A stretch of DNA of 64,000 nucleotides. Source: Sphingomonas sp. LaA6.9 (GTDB taxonomy: Bacteria; Pseudomonadota; Alphaproteobacteria; Sphingomonadales; Sphingomonadaceae). This document shows, one piece after another, positions 18,688 to 27,887 of the stretch. The position numbers were made by a program, and so were the translations under genes. Numbering within the stretch: position 1 is the first letter of the stretch; the number at the start of each line of letters is the position of its first letter. Location: assembly GCF_022601895.1 (NCBI RefSeq), contig NZ_JAKVIO010000001.1, positions 62,001 to 126,000 on the forward strand. The letters run 5' to 3'. The notes under the pieces were generated by a model. The model was given only the letters and a program-made list of their open reading frames with translations, was not told where the DNA came from and did no database searches.

Positions 18688-21006
18688 ATGCGCCGTCCAC
18701 GTATCCGCCGCAACTCCGAAGCATCCGGCAGCAATCGCAAGCTGCTCGGCTGGCTTGTGCTGTTGTCGCTGCTGTTCGGCGTGGTCGAGTTCGGCAAGCC
18801 GCTAGACCTTGCGTTGCGCAACCTGCGCGACAAGGCGCGCGCCCAATCCGTGAGCGGCAAAATCGTCGTCGTCGGGATCGATGACAAGGCGCTTTCGAAT
18901 GTTGGCCCATGGCAATGGAATCGGCGCGAGCTGGCGTCGCTGACCGACAGGCTCTTCAAGCAGGGCGCTGATCGCGTATTCTTCGATCTCTATTTCCAAC
19001 GCATGGAAGCCAAAGGCGACCGCCAGTTCATCGAGGTGCTCGACCGGCACCGTGGCCGCGTCTTCGTAGCAAGCGGACTGGACAATTCCTCCACGCCGGG
19101 CACGTCGAGACCCATCCTGCCGATGCCCGAAATCGATTCGAGGGCCGAGACTGTCAGCGTGATGCGCTGGATCCACTATTGGAACGGCGCGACCACCGTT
19201 TCCTATCGCAGGCAGTTCGGCGACCGCGTCGTTCGTGCGATGGAGGCGGCTATCGCCGGCGTTGATGGCGAGACCGGTGAAGAGTTTCCCATTGATTATT
19301 CCTACCGGATTTCTTCGGTGCCCTATGTCAGTGCAGCCGACGTCCTGACCGACAGCGTTCGGCCGGGTGCCCTGAAGGGCAAGAGCGTCATTGTGGGAGT
19401 CAATTCGGCGCTGCTTGAAGACGTATTCCTCGCTCCCGGGCAGGGGCGTGTCGCGGGCGTGTTCATCATCGCGGTCGGCGCCGAAACCCTTATGAAGCAG
19501 AGGCCCATCGTCCTCGGATGGCTTCCGCCCTGGCTGTTTGCCGTGGGTGTGACCGCCTGGTTCGTGCTGGGAAGGCGGCGCAAGCTGGCAATGGGGGTTG
19601 GCGCACTCGGAATTGCGACCTTGCTTGGCGCTCCACTCGCACTGGAGTACAAAAGTATCTTCGTGGACGTCGCGCCCGCGCTCTTCCTTGCGATCGTCAC
19701 AATGATCATCGTGGGCTGGCAGCGCTTCGGGGCGGCCCAGCAAAGCCAGGGTGCGATCAATCCGGTTTCGGGACTGAAGACCGTGAACGCGCTGCTGCGC
19801 GAAGGACTCTCCGACCCCAATATCCTGGTCGCCGTACGCTTGAGGCGTTATGCCGATATCGTCAGCACGCTACCGCCCGACAGCGAGCGCGACCTTCTGG
19901 GGCAGGTCGTCTCGCGTCTTGCCATGGGCGCAGGGCAGGCGCAGCTACTGCATGGCGATGATGGCAATTTCTTCTGGCTGATGCCCGAGGCCGAGCTTGC
20001 CTCGGTGGTTGACCGGTTCAAGGCGTTGCAGTTGATCTTCCGCAACCCGATTCGCGTCACCGACAAGAGTTTTGACGTCGACGTTTTCTTCGGCGTGGAC
20101 CGCGAAGTTCATATGCCGCTTTCGCATCGCCTGGCGAGTGCGCTCGCCGCCGCGCATGCGGTGGCAGAGGAAGGCGGTTGCTGGAAGATCCATGATCCGT
20201 CCTCAACCGGCGCACGCGAATGGGCGTTGTCGCTGCTGGGCGAACTCGATCAGGCGATCGACGCAGGCGACATCTGGGTCGCGTACCAGCCCAAGATGGA
20301 ACTTGCGACCGGCGCAATCGTCGGCGCAGAGGCGCTTGTTCGCTGGACGCATACGACGCGAGGGCCGATCGACCCGGCCGAATTCGTCGAGATGGCCGAG
20401 CGGCACGGCAGGATCGATCGCTTGACGGCTTTCGTGCTCAACGAGGCAGCGCGCGCTGCGGCCGCGGCGATCGCATATCATCCGTCCTTCGCGATCTCGG
20501 TTAACATCTCGCCGCAACTGCTCGCGACGCGCGAGGTTGTCGACATGGTGCGCCGTGCGCTGCGCAAGCACAGGCTGCCGGCGTCGGCACTGGTGCTCGA
20601 GATCACCGAGACCGCAGCGATGTTGGAAGGCCAGACCGCGCTCAAACTGCTCGAGGAATTGCGTGCGATGGGCGTTGAACTCTCGATCGACGATTATGGC
20701 ACGGGCATGTCGACGCTGGCCTATCTGCGTCGCATTCCCGCGAACGAGCTCAAGGTCGACAAGCGGTTCGCCGCATCATTGCTCTCCAGCCCCGAGGACC
20801 AGGCGGTGATGCGCTCGACCGTCGAGCTTGCGCACACGCTCGGCATGAAGGTCGTGGCCGAGGGCGTGGAGACTGCCGAGACGCTCCAGATGCTGCGAAC
20901 CATGGGGTGCGAGATCGGACAGGGTTACCATATCGGCCGGCCGATGGAGTGGCTCAGCTTCATGGAGATACTGGAGCCCAGCTCGAAGCGGGCTGCTGAT
21001 GGTTAA
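18688..21006 (+). CDS. CHASE2-EAL protein, probable c-di-GMP phosphodiesterase
   Basis: 772 residues from ATG 18688 (GAGG upstream). Layout: N-terminal helix near 15-32, extracytoplasmic CHASE2 sensor about 35-270 (VVVGIDDKALSNVGPWQWNR, FFDLYF), three membrane helices about 275-355, a degenerate GGDEF-like region with no GGDEF signature, and an EAL domain about 520-765. EAL catalytic residues are intact: GAEALVRW, SVNISPQLL, LEITETA, SIDDYGTGMS, ELKVDKRF, VAEGVE and GYHIGRP. It should hydrolyse c-di-GMP in response to a periplasmic signal. It is monocistronic, or followed only by the 42-residue ORF. Confidence 0.92.
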   Translation: MRRPRIRRNSEASGSNRKLLGWLVLLSLLFGVVEFGKPLDLALRNLRDKARAQSVSGKIVVVGIDDKALSNVGPWQWNRRELASLTDRLFKQGADRVFFDLYFQRMEAKGDRQFIEVLDRHRGRVFVASGLDNSSTPGTSRPILPMPEIDSRAETVSVMRWIHYWNGATTVSYRRQFGDRVVRAMEAAIAGVDGETGEEFPIDYSYRISSVPYVSAADVLTDSVRPGALKGKSVIVGVNSALLEDVFLAPGQGRVAGVFIIAVGAETLMKQRPIVLGWLPPWLFAVGVTAWFVLGRRRKLAMGVGALGIATLLGAPLALEYKSIFVDVAPALFLAIVTMIIVGWQRFGAAQQSQGAINPVSGLKTVNALLREGLSDPNILVAVRLRRYADIVSTLPPDSERDLLGQVVSRLAMGAGQAQLLHGDDGNFFWLMPEAELASVVDRFKALQLIFRNPIRVTDKSFDVDVFFGVDREVHMPLSHRLASALAAAHAVAEEGGCWKIHDPSSTGAREWALSLLGELDQAIDAGDIWVAYQPKMELATGAIVGAEALVRWTHTTRGPIDPAEFVEMAERHGRIDRLTAFVLNEAARAAAAAIAYHPSFAISVNISPQLLATREVVDMVRRALRKHRLPASALVLEITETAAMLEGQTALKLLEELRAMGVELSIDDYGTGMSTLAYLRRIPANELKVDKRFAASLLSSPEDQAVMRSTVELAHTLGMKVVAEGVETAETLQMLRTMGCEIGQGYHIGRPMEWLSFMEILEPSSKRAADG

Positions 21007-21080
21007 ATTCTTGTAAACCATTTTTATTTGCCTTAATGTGCCCCTGGCCGCGCGTGCGGCTGAACCTCATTCAGGGGGCC

Positions 21081-21209
21081 ATGATGAAGAAGATCTATCC
21101 TCGCGAGCGCCGCCAGCCGGTCGGTTCGCCGCGTCAGCAGCAGCCCGCGCGCTGGTCCTTTTGGGACTGGCTCATGGGCGGTGGCGACGACGGCATGGGC
21201 CGCGGCTAA
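21081..21209 (+). CDS. Very small hypothetical protein before a terminator
   Basis: 42 codons from ATG 21081: MMKKIYPRERRQPVGSPRQQ, then a Trp-rich segment ARWSFWDWLMGG and an acidic-glycine tail. The sequence TCAGGGGGCC lies just upstream and a strong terminator begins 29 bases after the stop, so a short transcript unit is plausible. The basic N-terminus plus amphipathic Trp segment suggests membrane association. No family recognised. Confidence 0.5.
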   Translation: MMKKIYPRERRQPVGSPRQQQPARWSFWDWLMGGGDDGMGRG

Positions 21210-21237
21210 GCCGTTCCAACATACTGAATCGACATTG

Positions 21238-21262
21238 AAAAGCCCCGGTTTCCGGGGCTTTT
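21238..21262 (+). terminator. Rho-independent terminator
   Basis: Stem AAAAGCCCCGG, loop TTT, stem CCGGGGCTTTT, then a T-rich tail (TCTCTTTTT). It ends the transcription unit that contains the 42-residue ORF and possibly the CHASE2-EAL gene. The A/T symmetry may allow it to work in both directions. Confidence 0.88.
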
Positions 21263-21524
21263 CTCTTTTTGGCCGTGTCGCTGGCCGCTCGGCGCGGCGT
21301 CCGATGCTCCCGTTCATGCCACGGGCTGAATGGCGAAGCGGAAGGCGCGAAGCCGAAGCCGAAAAGCGCCTGTGAAATCAGGGGTTGGGAGCTGGCAGTT
21401 GGCACTTTCTGGCAACGCCGGCGGGCAGGTGATTCGCGCGCGCAGGCAGTGAGTCCATGCGGCCTTGTCCGGTGACCGGACCGAGCTTCGCGCTCTTATC
21501 TCCGCGAGGCACGTCGCGCGCGCG

Positions 21525-21683
21525 TCAGCGCGTCAGCGCGTACCAGATGACGTAGAACCAGGAAAAGAAGCCGTGGATGATCGCCCACAGGATCGATTTG
21601 TGAAGGCTCCACGAGATCGCGATCGCCAGCGCAGAGCCGAAACTGATACCCGCCTTGACCGCGGTGTTGGCCTGTTCGCGCAC
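21525..21683 (-). CDS. Small single-helix membrane protein
   Basis: 52 residues from GTG 21683, with GGGGGAAC upstream: VREQANTAVKAGISFGSALA, then IAISWSLHKSILWAIIHGFF and SWFYVIWYALTR. Two hydrophobic stretches, amphipathic His/Trp pattern. It lies 80 bases downstream of the DAHP synthase on the same strand. This type of short protein is easily missed; the coding call rests on the clean frame, start signal and composition. Confidence 0.55.
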   Translation of the reverse strand: MREQANTAVKAGISFGSALAIAISWSLHKSILWAIIHGFFSWFYVIWYALTR

Positions 21684-21763
21684 GATGTTCCCCCACTAAT
21701 CCAGCGAGCGATGCTTATTGCGCATTGGAGCCCCCTCCCAAAAGCGGGAGGGGGAACTGGAGG

Positions 21764-23137
21764 TCAAGCGGCCGCCTTGCGCCGTTCCGCAAGCTCCTGA
21801 TTGAGCATCTCGGCGAGCAGGAACGCCAGTTCGAGCGACTGGCTGGCGTTGAGCCGCGGATCGCAATGCGTGTGGTAGCGATCGGCGAGGCTCTGTTCGG
21901 TCACGTCGACCGCGCCGCCCGTGCACTCGGTGACGTTCTGGCCCGTCATCTCGGCATGGATGCCGCCCGCAAAGCTGCCCTCGGCGCGGTGAACCGCGAA
22001 GAAGCCGCGGACTTCGCCAAGGATGCGGTCGAAGGGACGCGTCTTGTACCCGTTCTGCGCCTTGATGACGTTGCCGTGCATCGGATCGCAACTCCAGACG
22101 ACCGGATGCCCCTCGCGCATGACGGCGCGGACGAGCCTGGGCAGGCCGGCCTCGATCTTGTCATGGCCATAACGCGTGATGAGCGTGATGCGCCCGGGCT
22201 CGCGTGCAGGGTTGAGCGTGTCGAGCAGGCGAAGAAGCGCGTCGGGCTCAAGGCTCGGGCCGCACTTCATGCCGATCGGATTGCCGATGCCGCGCAGGAA
22301 CTCGACATGCGACGAGCCCTCGAAACGCGTGCGATCGCCGATCCAGAGCATGTGCGCGCTGGTATCGTACCAGTCGCCGGTCAGGCTGTCCTGCCGCGTC
22401 AGCGCCTGCTCATAGGGGAGCAGCAGCGCCTCATGGCTCGTGTAGAACTGCGTACCCGAAAGCTGGGGGACCGTATCGGGGTTGATGCCGCACGCCGCCA
22501 TGAAGTCGAGCGCCTCGCCGATGCGGTCGGCGGTTTCGGCGTACTTCTTCGCCCAAGGGCTGCGGCCCATGAAGTCATGCGTCCAGCGATGGACCTGATG
22601 GAGATTGGCATAGCCGCCGCTCGCGAAGGCGCGGAGCAGGTTGAGCGTCGCGGCGGACTGGCTGTACGCCTTTACCATGCGCTGCGGATCGGGGATGCGG
22701 CCCGCTTCCTCGAAGGCGATGTCGTTGATGATGTCGCCGCGGTAGCTGGGCAGCGAGACACCGCCGATATCCTCCATGTCCGCGGAGCGGGGCTTGGCGA
22801 ACTGGCCCGCCATGCGGCCGACCTTCACGGTCGGGAGCTTGGAGGCATAGGTGAGCACAACCGCCATCTGGAGGATGACGCGGAAGGTGTCGCGGATATT
22901 GTTGGGGTGGAATTCTGCGAAGCTCTCGGCGCAATCGCCGCCCTGGAGCAGAAAGGCCTTGCCCTCCGACACGCGCGCGAGATCGGCCTTGAGGTTGCGC
23001 GCCTCACCCGCAAACACCAGCGGCGGATAGGAGCCGAGCGTGGTGGTCGCCTCGGCAAGCGCCGCGGCATCCGGATAGGTCGGCAACTGCCGTGCCTCGT
23101 GGTTCGTCCAGCTATCGGGGGCCCATTTCGCGGCCAT
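21764..23137 (-). CDS. 3-deoxy-7-phosphoheptulonate synthase, class II
   Basis: 457 residues from ATG 23137. First step of the shikimate pathway: PEP plus erythrose 4-phosphate to DAHP. Class II (plant-like) signatures: [15 protein letters not shown] with the metal-binding Cys, [46 protein letters not shown] and [18 protein letters not shown]. The frame continues upstream but without homology character. The class is not related in sequence to AroF/G/H of Escherichia coli, so no symbol is given. No leader peptide or other feedback element was seen upstream. Confidence 0.96.
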   Translation of the reverse strand: MAAKWAPDSWTNHEARQLPTYPDAAALAEATTTLGSYPPLVFAGEARNLKADLARVSEGKAFLLQGGDCAESFAEFHPNNIRDTFRVILQMAVVLTYASKLPTVKVGRMAGQFAKPRSADMEDIGGVSLPSYRGDIINDIAFEEAGRIPDPQRMVKAYSQSAATLNLLRAFASGGYANLHQVHRWTHDFMGRSPWAKKYAETADRIGEALDFMAACGINPDTVPQLSGTQFYTSHEALLLPYEQALTRQDSLTGDWYDTSAHMLWIGDRTRFEGSSHVEFLRGIGNPIGMKCGPSLEPDALLRLLDTLNPAREPGRITLITRYGHDKIEAGLPRLVRAVMREGHPVVWSCDPMHGNVIKAQNGYKTRPFDRILGEVRGFFAVHRAEGSFAGGIHAEMTGQNVTECTGGAVDVTEQSLADRYHTHCDPRLNASQSLELAFLLAEMLNQELAERRKAAA

Positions 23138-23264
23138 TTTCGTTCGTCCAACAGGTTGAGAGAGGGAATTTCCTTGCGTGACGCGAGGGCCAAAAGCAAT
23201 GGCTAATGGCTTGGGCGTTGCATAGCTGGGGTTTTTCCCTTGCCGGGATTCGGAGGGGCGGGAC

Positions 23265-24224
23265 TCAGGCGCCCGGAACCCCCAGCTCCTTTGCCGCGGC
23301 GAGCAGCCGGTCACGTTCGGCGGGGGCGTTACCGAAGGTCTTGAGCGCAGTGTCGAGCGCGGCCTTGGCCTGCACGCCTTCACCCAGCACCATGCGGCTG
23401 CGCATCAGGCGGATCCAGCCATCGACATCGCGCGGGTTCTGCGCCAGCCGCGCGGCGAGGCCGTCGACCATGCCGCGCACCATCGCCTCCTGCTGGCCGG
23501 GCGGAAGCTTCGTGGCCGCCGCCATCTGTTCGCGGCTGGGACCGGGGATGGCGTCGGTGGCCACCTCCGGCGTCCCGGCCGGCGCGGGCGCTGGCGTGAT
23601 CGCGGCAAGCCGGGCCCTGACGTCGATCTTCTCGCGCTCGGCGACCTGTTCGATCGTGCGGCGGAGGTCGGCTTCCCATGGCGCGCCGGCGGGGGTGTCC
23701 TTCAGCAGCGCGAACCAATCATCGATCGCGCCCTTGTGATCGCCCTTCAGATCCTTGTTCACCGCGAGGAAATAGCGCGCGCGCGGATCCTGCGCGCTCT
23801 TCGCGATCGCGGTCTCAAAGGCCTTCACCGCATCGGCGGGCATTTGCTTGTCGGACCCCGCCATCACCAGCGCTTCGCCGAGCGCCGACCAGAGTTCGCC
23901 ATTATTGGGGCTCAATGCGATCGCCTTGCGATAGGCGGTCGCCGCTTCGGCATAGCGTCCGGTTTCGAAGAAGGACCAGCCGAGCATCTGCCAGCCTTCG
24001 ACATCGTCGGGCTTTTCCTTCAGTCGCGCTTCGAGCTGGGCGATAGCTTGCTCGGCGGTCGTCTGCTGCGTCGTGGCCGCAGGCGTCTCCGGCGCCGAAT
24101 CGAGCAGCCCCGTCGAGCGGGCGATCGCGAATCCTATGGCGACAACTGCAATGATCGCCGCCAGAATCAGAGAGATACGGCCGATATTTGCACCATCGTC
24201 TTTGGAACTGCCCGCCGCGGCCAT
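23265..24224 (-). CDS. TPR protein, CcmI/CycH-like
   Basis: 319 residues from ATG 24224. A membrane anchor is seen at about residues 18-36 ([19 protein letters not shown]). TPR units follow: [40 protein letters not shown] and [17 protein letters not shown], with further units at 120-170 and the C-terminus. The arrangement resembles the periplasmic TPR part of CcmI/CycH, which hands apocytochrome c to the heme ligation machinery. It diverges from the multiheme cytochrome cluster at 24376, which fits such a role, but no other ccm gene is in the window. Confidence 0.7.
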   Translation of the reverse strand: MAAAGSSKDDGANIGRISLILAAIIAVVAIGFAIARSTGLLDSAPETPAATTQQTTAEQAIAQLEARLKEKPDDVEGWQMLGWSFFETGRYAEAATAYRKAIALSPNNGELWSALGEALVMAGSDKQMPADAVKAFETAIAKSAQDPRARYFLAVNKDLKGDHKGAIDDWFALLKDTPAGAPWEADLRRTIEQVAEREKIDVRARLAAITPAPAPAGTPEVATDAIPGPSREQMAAATKLPPGQQEAMVRGMVDGLAARLAQNPRDVDGWIRLMRSRMVLGEGVQAKAALDTALKTFGNAPAERDRLLAAAKELGVPGA

Positions 24225-24375
24225 GAATATACCCCCGATTTTCGTCAAAAACTGTGACGCAGGACTCTAGCGCACCCGGCTCAGGATGATAGAGTGCCGA
24301 TCGGGTTCGCGCCTGTTGGATACGCAAACGAAAATACGCGGCGCGTGTCCGCTTGAAGGGGGATGGGGCAAGCGC

Positions 24376-26877
24376 GTGGGCGACATTTTTCGCATCGCGA
24401 TCATTGGTTCCGGGCCGGCCGGGCTGAGCGCTGCAGCGCGTGCTGCGGAGCTTGGGCTGAGTCATGTACTGCTCGAAAAGACCGATCATCTCTCCGACAC
24501 AATCTACAAATACCAGAAGGGCAAGCACGTCATGGCGACGCCGAGCCAGCTTGTGCTGCGCTCGGACATGGATTTCGAGGCGGGCAAGCGCGAGAAGGTG
24601 CTCGGCACCTGGGACGAGCAGGCCGCCCGCCACAAGATCAACGTGAAGCTCCATGCCGAGATCAAGGCGATCACCGGTGCGGCGGGTGCGTTCGTACTGA
24701 CGACGACCAAAGGCGAAGCGATCAATGCCGAAACGGTGATCCTCGCGATCGGAACACAGGGCAATCCCAATCTCGTCCGCTGTCCCGTGGGCGAGGGCGC
24801 GGTCGTCCAGTACCAGCTCGACGATCCGGGCGAATATATCGACGAGCATATCGTCGTGATCGGCGCGGGCGATGCGGGAATCGAGAATGCGCTCGGCCTC
24901 GCCGCCGATCCCGAGCAGCGCAACACCGTGACCATCGTCAATCGCTCCGCGGAATTCGCCACCGCCAAGGACGCGAACGTCAAGGCGCTGCTAGCCGCCG
25001 AAGCCGCGGGACGAATCACGATCCAGCGCGAAACGACGACGGCGGCGATCGACAAGGGACAGATCACCTTCGATACGCGCGACGGCGAGCAGAAGATGCG
25101 TTGCGACCGCGTGATCGCTCGCATGGGCTCGGCGCCGCCGCGCGGTTTCGTCGAGGCATGTTGCGCGCAGTTCGAAGAGCGGGATGGCAAGAAAGCGATC
25201 GCGGCGGGGACCGGCATCCAGTTTTCCAGCGCTGATCGTGTCTCCTATCCCAAGCTGTCGCCGACCTTTGAGTCGACGGTCCCCGGAATCTTCGTGATCG
25301 GCGCGCTGGCGGGCTATCCGCTCATCAAGCACTGCATGAATCAGGGCTATGACGTCGTCGAGTTCATCAACGGCAATACCGCGCTGAAGCCCGCGGACGA
25401 GCCGATCCTCGAGGCGAAGTTCGCTGCGTTGCCGGGCAAGAAGAGCGTCAACGAATGGCTCGAATTCCTGCGCTCGAATGTCGGCATATTGAACGGCGTC
25501 TCGCCACTGCAGATGCGCGAGTTCATGCTCGATTCCGACGTGCGCTTTTGCCGCGCCGGAGAAACCATCTTCGAGCGGCTGGAGACTGGTTCATCGCTGT
25601 TCGCGATCGCGAGCGGATCGGTGCTCGTGCAGGTCGACAAGGATGACCCGTCGATCACCGTTCCAATCGGCACGGGATCGATCTTCGGCGAGGTGGGGCT
25701 GATCTCGGGGCGCAGGCGCGGCGCGACGATCCGCGCGGGCGAGGACGCGATCCTCGTCGAAATCTCGCGTTCGGCCGCGCTCAAGCTCCAGAGCCAGGTG
25801 CCCGCGGCCAAGGCGGCGATCACGCGCATCTCGACCGAGCGGCAATTGCTCCAGATGCTCGGATCGGGCCTGAAATCGGACGATCTTCAGGATGTGCTCG
25901 ACGGTGCCGAAATCCTGACGGTGAAGGCGGGCCAGCCGATCATCACCGAGGGCGAGGAGGGGAACGACATCTATGTCATCCGCTCGGGCTCGATGGTGGT
26001 GGAAAAGACAGTGGGCGGAAAGCCCGTCTTCCTCTCCTATCTGCCCGCGGGCTCCTATGTGGGCGAAATGGCGCTGATTGCGGGCGGCCGGCGTACGGCG
26101 ACGGTGCGCGCCGCGATCAAGTCCGAGGTGATCAGGCTGCAGGGGGCCGCGTTCGCCAGATTGCTCGACGCCAATCCGCGGCTGAAGCAGAGCACGCAAC
26201 AACTGATGGCGAGCCGGCAGGACGTCAACGCCTTTATCGAGGCGAAGAAGGACAGCTTCTCGGGCGTCGTCGACATGTATTCCAACGTCGCCAATTTCCT
26301 TGTCGATCAGGGCATCGGCGAGGCGACCGACGTGCTGCTGATCGACGAGAATCTGTGCGTCGGCTGCGACAATTGCGAAAAGGCGTGCGCTGACAGCCAT
26401 GAAGGCCTGTCGCGGCTCGATCGTGAGGCGGGACGTACATATGCGCATCTTCACGTGCCGACATCGTGCCGGCACTGTGAGCACCCGCATTGCATGGCCG
26501 ACTGTCCGCCCAACGCGATCCACCGCGGCCCCGATGGCGAGGTGTTTATCGACGAGACCTGTATCGGTTGCGGCAACTGCCAGCGGAATTGTCCGTACGG
26601 CGTGATCCGCATGGACAGTGTGCCGCCGAAGAGACCCTCGCTGCTGTCATGGCTGTTCCTGGGCCTGGGGCCGGGGCCTGGCGAACCGAGCAAGAAATGG
26701 TCCTACGCGCATTCCGAGCCTGGCGTCGAAAAGCCCAAAAAGGCGATCAAATGCGACATGTGCGCCGGGATCGAGGGCGGTCCGGCCTGTGTGCGCGCCT
26801 GCCCCACGGGCGCGGCAATTCGCGTCGCGCCGGAGGACTTCCTGACCGTCGCACGGCTCGAGCGGGAGGAGACATAA
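24376..26877 (+). CDS. Fusion flavoprotein: FAD/NAD(P) reductase, two cNMP-binding domains, four-cluster ferredoxin
   Basis: 833 residues from GTG 24376 with GGGGGATGGGG upstream. Residues 6-335 are a thioredoxin-reductase-fold oxidoreductase: FAD motif IIGSGPAG at 10-16 and NAD(P) motif VVIGAGDAGIENA at 160-172. Two Crp-type cyclic-nucleotide domains follow at about 383-480 and 505-610; their phosphate-binding cassettes are GEVGLISGRRRGATI and GEMALIAGGRRTATV. Residues 655-815 form a DmsB/HybA-like ferredoxin with 16 cysteines: CVGCDNCEKAC, CRHCEHPHCMADC, CIGCGNCQRNC and CDMC...CVRAC. No signal peptide: cytoplasmic. It would pass electrons from NAD(P)H to the membrane subunit encoded downstream, gated by a cyclic nucleotide. 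Gene order supports this; the direction is inferred. Confidence 0.88.
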   Translation: MGDIFRIAIIGSGPAGLSAAARAAELGLSHVLLEKTDHLSDTIYKYQKGKHVMATPSQLVLRSDMDFEAGKREKVLGTWDEQAARHKINVKLHAEIKAITGAAGAFVLTTTKGEAINAETVILAIGTQGNPNLVRCPVGEGAVVQYQLDDPGEYIDEHIVVIGAGDAGIENALGLAADPEQRNTVTIVNRSAEFATAKDANVKALLAAEAAGRITIQRETTTAAIDKGQITFDTRDGEQKMRCDRVIARMGSAPPRGFVEACCAQFEERDGKKAIAAGTGIQFSSADRVSYPKLSPTFESTVPGIFVIGALAGYPLIKHCMNQGYDVVEFINGNTALKPADEPILEAKFAALPGKKSVNEWLEFLRSNVGILNGVSPLQMREFMLDSDVRFCRAGETIFERLETGSSLFAIASGSVLVQVDKDDPSITVPIGTGSIFGEVGLISGRRRGATIRAGEDAILVEISRSAALKLQSQVPAAKAAITRISTERQLLQMLGSGLKSDDLQDVLDGAEILTVKAGQPIITEGEEGNDIYVIRSGSMVVEKTVGGKPVFLSYLPAGSYVGEMALIAGGRRTATVRAAIKSEVIRLQGAAFARLLDANPRLKQSTQQLMASRQDVNAFIEAKKDSFSGVVDMYSNVANFLVDQGIGEATDVLLIDENLCVGCDNCEKACADSHEGLSRLDREAGRTYAHLHVPTSCRHCEHPHCMADCPPNAIHRGPDGEVFIDETCIGCGNCQRNCPYGVIRMDSVPPKRPSLLSWLFLGLGPGPGEPSKKWSYAHSEPGVEKPKKAIKCDMCAGIEGGPACVRACPTGAAIRVAPEDFLTVARLEREET

Positions 26878-26897
26878 TGAAGAATGTCACTCCAAAG

Positions 26898-26983
26898 CCC
26901 GTTTGCCCTGAGCTTGTCGAAGGGCTCTTCTTCTTTTGCACGAAGGCAAGGGAAGGGCTTCGACAGGCTCAGCCCGAACGGGT
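26898..26983. repeat. REP-like inverted repeat between two genes of the plus-strand cluster
   Basis: Left arm contains GCCCTGAGCTTGTCGAAGGG, right arm GGGCTTCGACAGGCTCAGCC, about 30 bases apart. The same arms occur at 35449-35534. The element fills most of the 127-base gap between the fusion flavoprotein and the b-type cytochrome gene and may form a strong mRNA hairpin. Confidence 0.75.
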
Positions 26984-27004
26984 TCGGGCAGGAGTTCACC
27001 TCTA

Positions 27005-27880
27005 ATGGCCACCCGCGCCGCAACTCCGGGCCGCGTCAAGGGCGAGGTGCTGCACGACGGCTTCCTGCGCCACCGGCATTTCAAATGGCTCAAAATCTCG
27101 GGCGCGCTCTCGCTGATCGTGATTGTCGGCTATTTCCTGATCGATGTGACCCCGCGCCATAATGGCGGAAGCTGGTATGGTTATGTGCTCGGCACGATCG
27201 GCGCGCTGCAAATCCTCTGGCTGACGCTGCTGGGCGTGCGCAAGCGTGCGATGACGCGCGGTCGCTGGTCCCTGAAGGCGTGGACCTCGGCGCATGTCTA
27301 TCTTGGATTGAGCCTGATCGTCATCGCGACGCTCCACACGGGCTTCCAGTTCGGCTGGAACGTTCATACGCTCGCCTATACACTGATGATGATCGTGATC
27401 CTCTCGGGCATCTTCGGGATCATCGCCTATGCCAACATCCCGACGGCGCTCAGCAACAATCGCGAGGAGATGACGCAGCCGCAGATGATCGATTCACTGC
27501 GTTCGATCGACCGGCAGCTGCACGACGCGGCGCAGCCGCTCGATCAGAATCTCGCGGCGCTGGTGCAATCCTCGCTTGAGCAGGATCCGTTCGGCTGCGG
27601 GCTGATCGAGCGGCTTTCCGGCCGTTATTCGGATTGCGCCACGCGCGCAGCGCAGGCCGCGATCCGACGCGAGACCGCCTACAAGCCCAATATGGGCGAG
27701 GACCCGCTCGAGAAGGTCGATGCGCTGCTCGTTCGCAAGGAGGCCATCCTCGCGCGTGTGCGCCGGCATTTGCGGCTCAAGGCGCTGCTGGAGGTGTGGC
27801 TCTACGTCCATGTGCCGATGACCTTCGCGCTGATCGCGGCGCTCTCAGCGCACATCATCTCCGTATTCTTCTACTGGTGA
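27005..27880 (+). CDS. Probable di-heme cytochrome b membrane subunit
   Basis: 291 residues from ATG 27005. Five membrane helices: about 33-48, 58-77, 97-118, 124-143 and 264-290. Two pairs of His lie 14 residues apart on two helices: H97/H111 in SAHVYLGLS and ATLHTGF, and H269/H283 in YVHVPM and SAHIIS. This four-His spacing is the classic arrangement for two stacked b hemes. I infer that the protein carries electrons across the inner membrane between the cytoplasmic iron-sulfur fusion and the periplasmic decaheme domain. A soluble loop of ~115 residues (145-260) with two Cys is unusual. Seven bases separate it from the FHA-decaheme gene. Confidence 0.72.
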   Translation: MATRAATPGRVKGEVLHDGFLRHRHFKWLKISGALSLIVIVGYFLIDVTPRHNGGSWYGYVLGTIGALQILWLTLLGVRKRAMTRGRWSLKAWTSAHVYLGLSLIVIATLHTGFQFGWNVHTLAYTLMMIVILSGIFGIIAYANIPTALSNNREEMTQPQMIDSLRSIDRQLHDAAQPLDQNLAALVQSSLEQDPFGCGLIERLSGRYSDCATRAAQAAIRRETAYKPNMGEDPLEKVDALLVRKEAILARVRRHLRLKALLEVWLYVHVPMTFALIAALSAHIISVFFYW

Positions 27881-27887
27881 CGCGCGC

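Noticed and set aside
24225-24375. Search for an FNR/CRP-like site before the fusion flavoprotein gene
   Set aside because: No convincing TTGAT-N4-ATCAA or TGTGA-N6-TCACA palindrome is present in this divergent gap.
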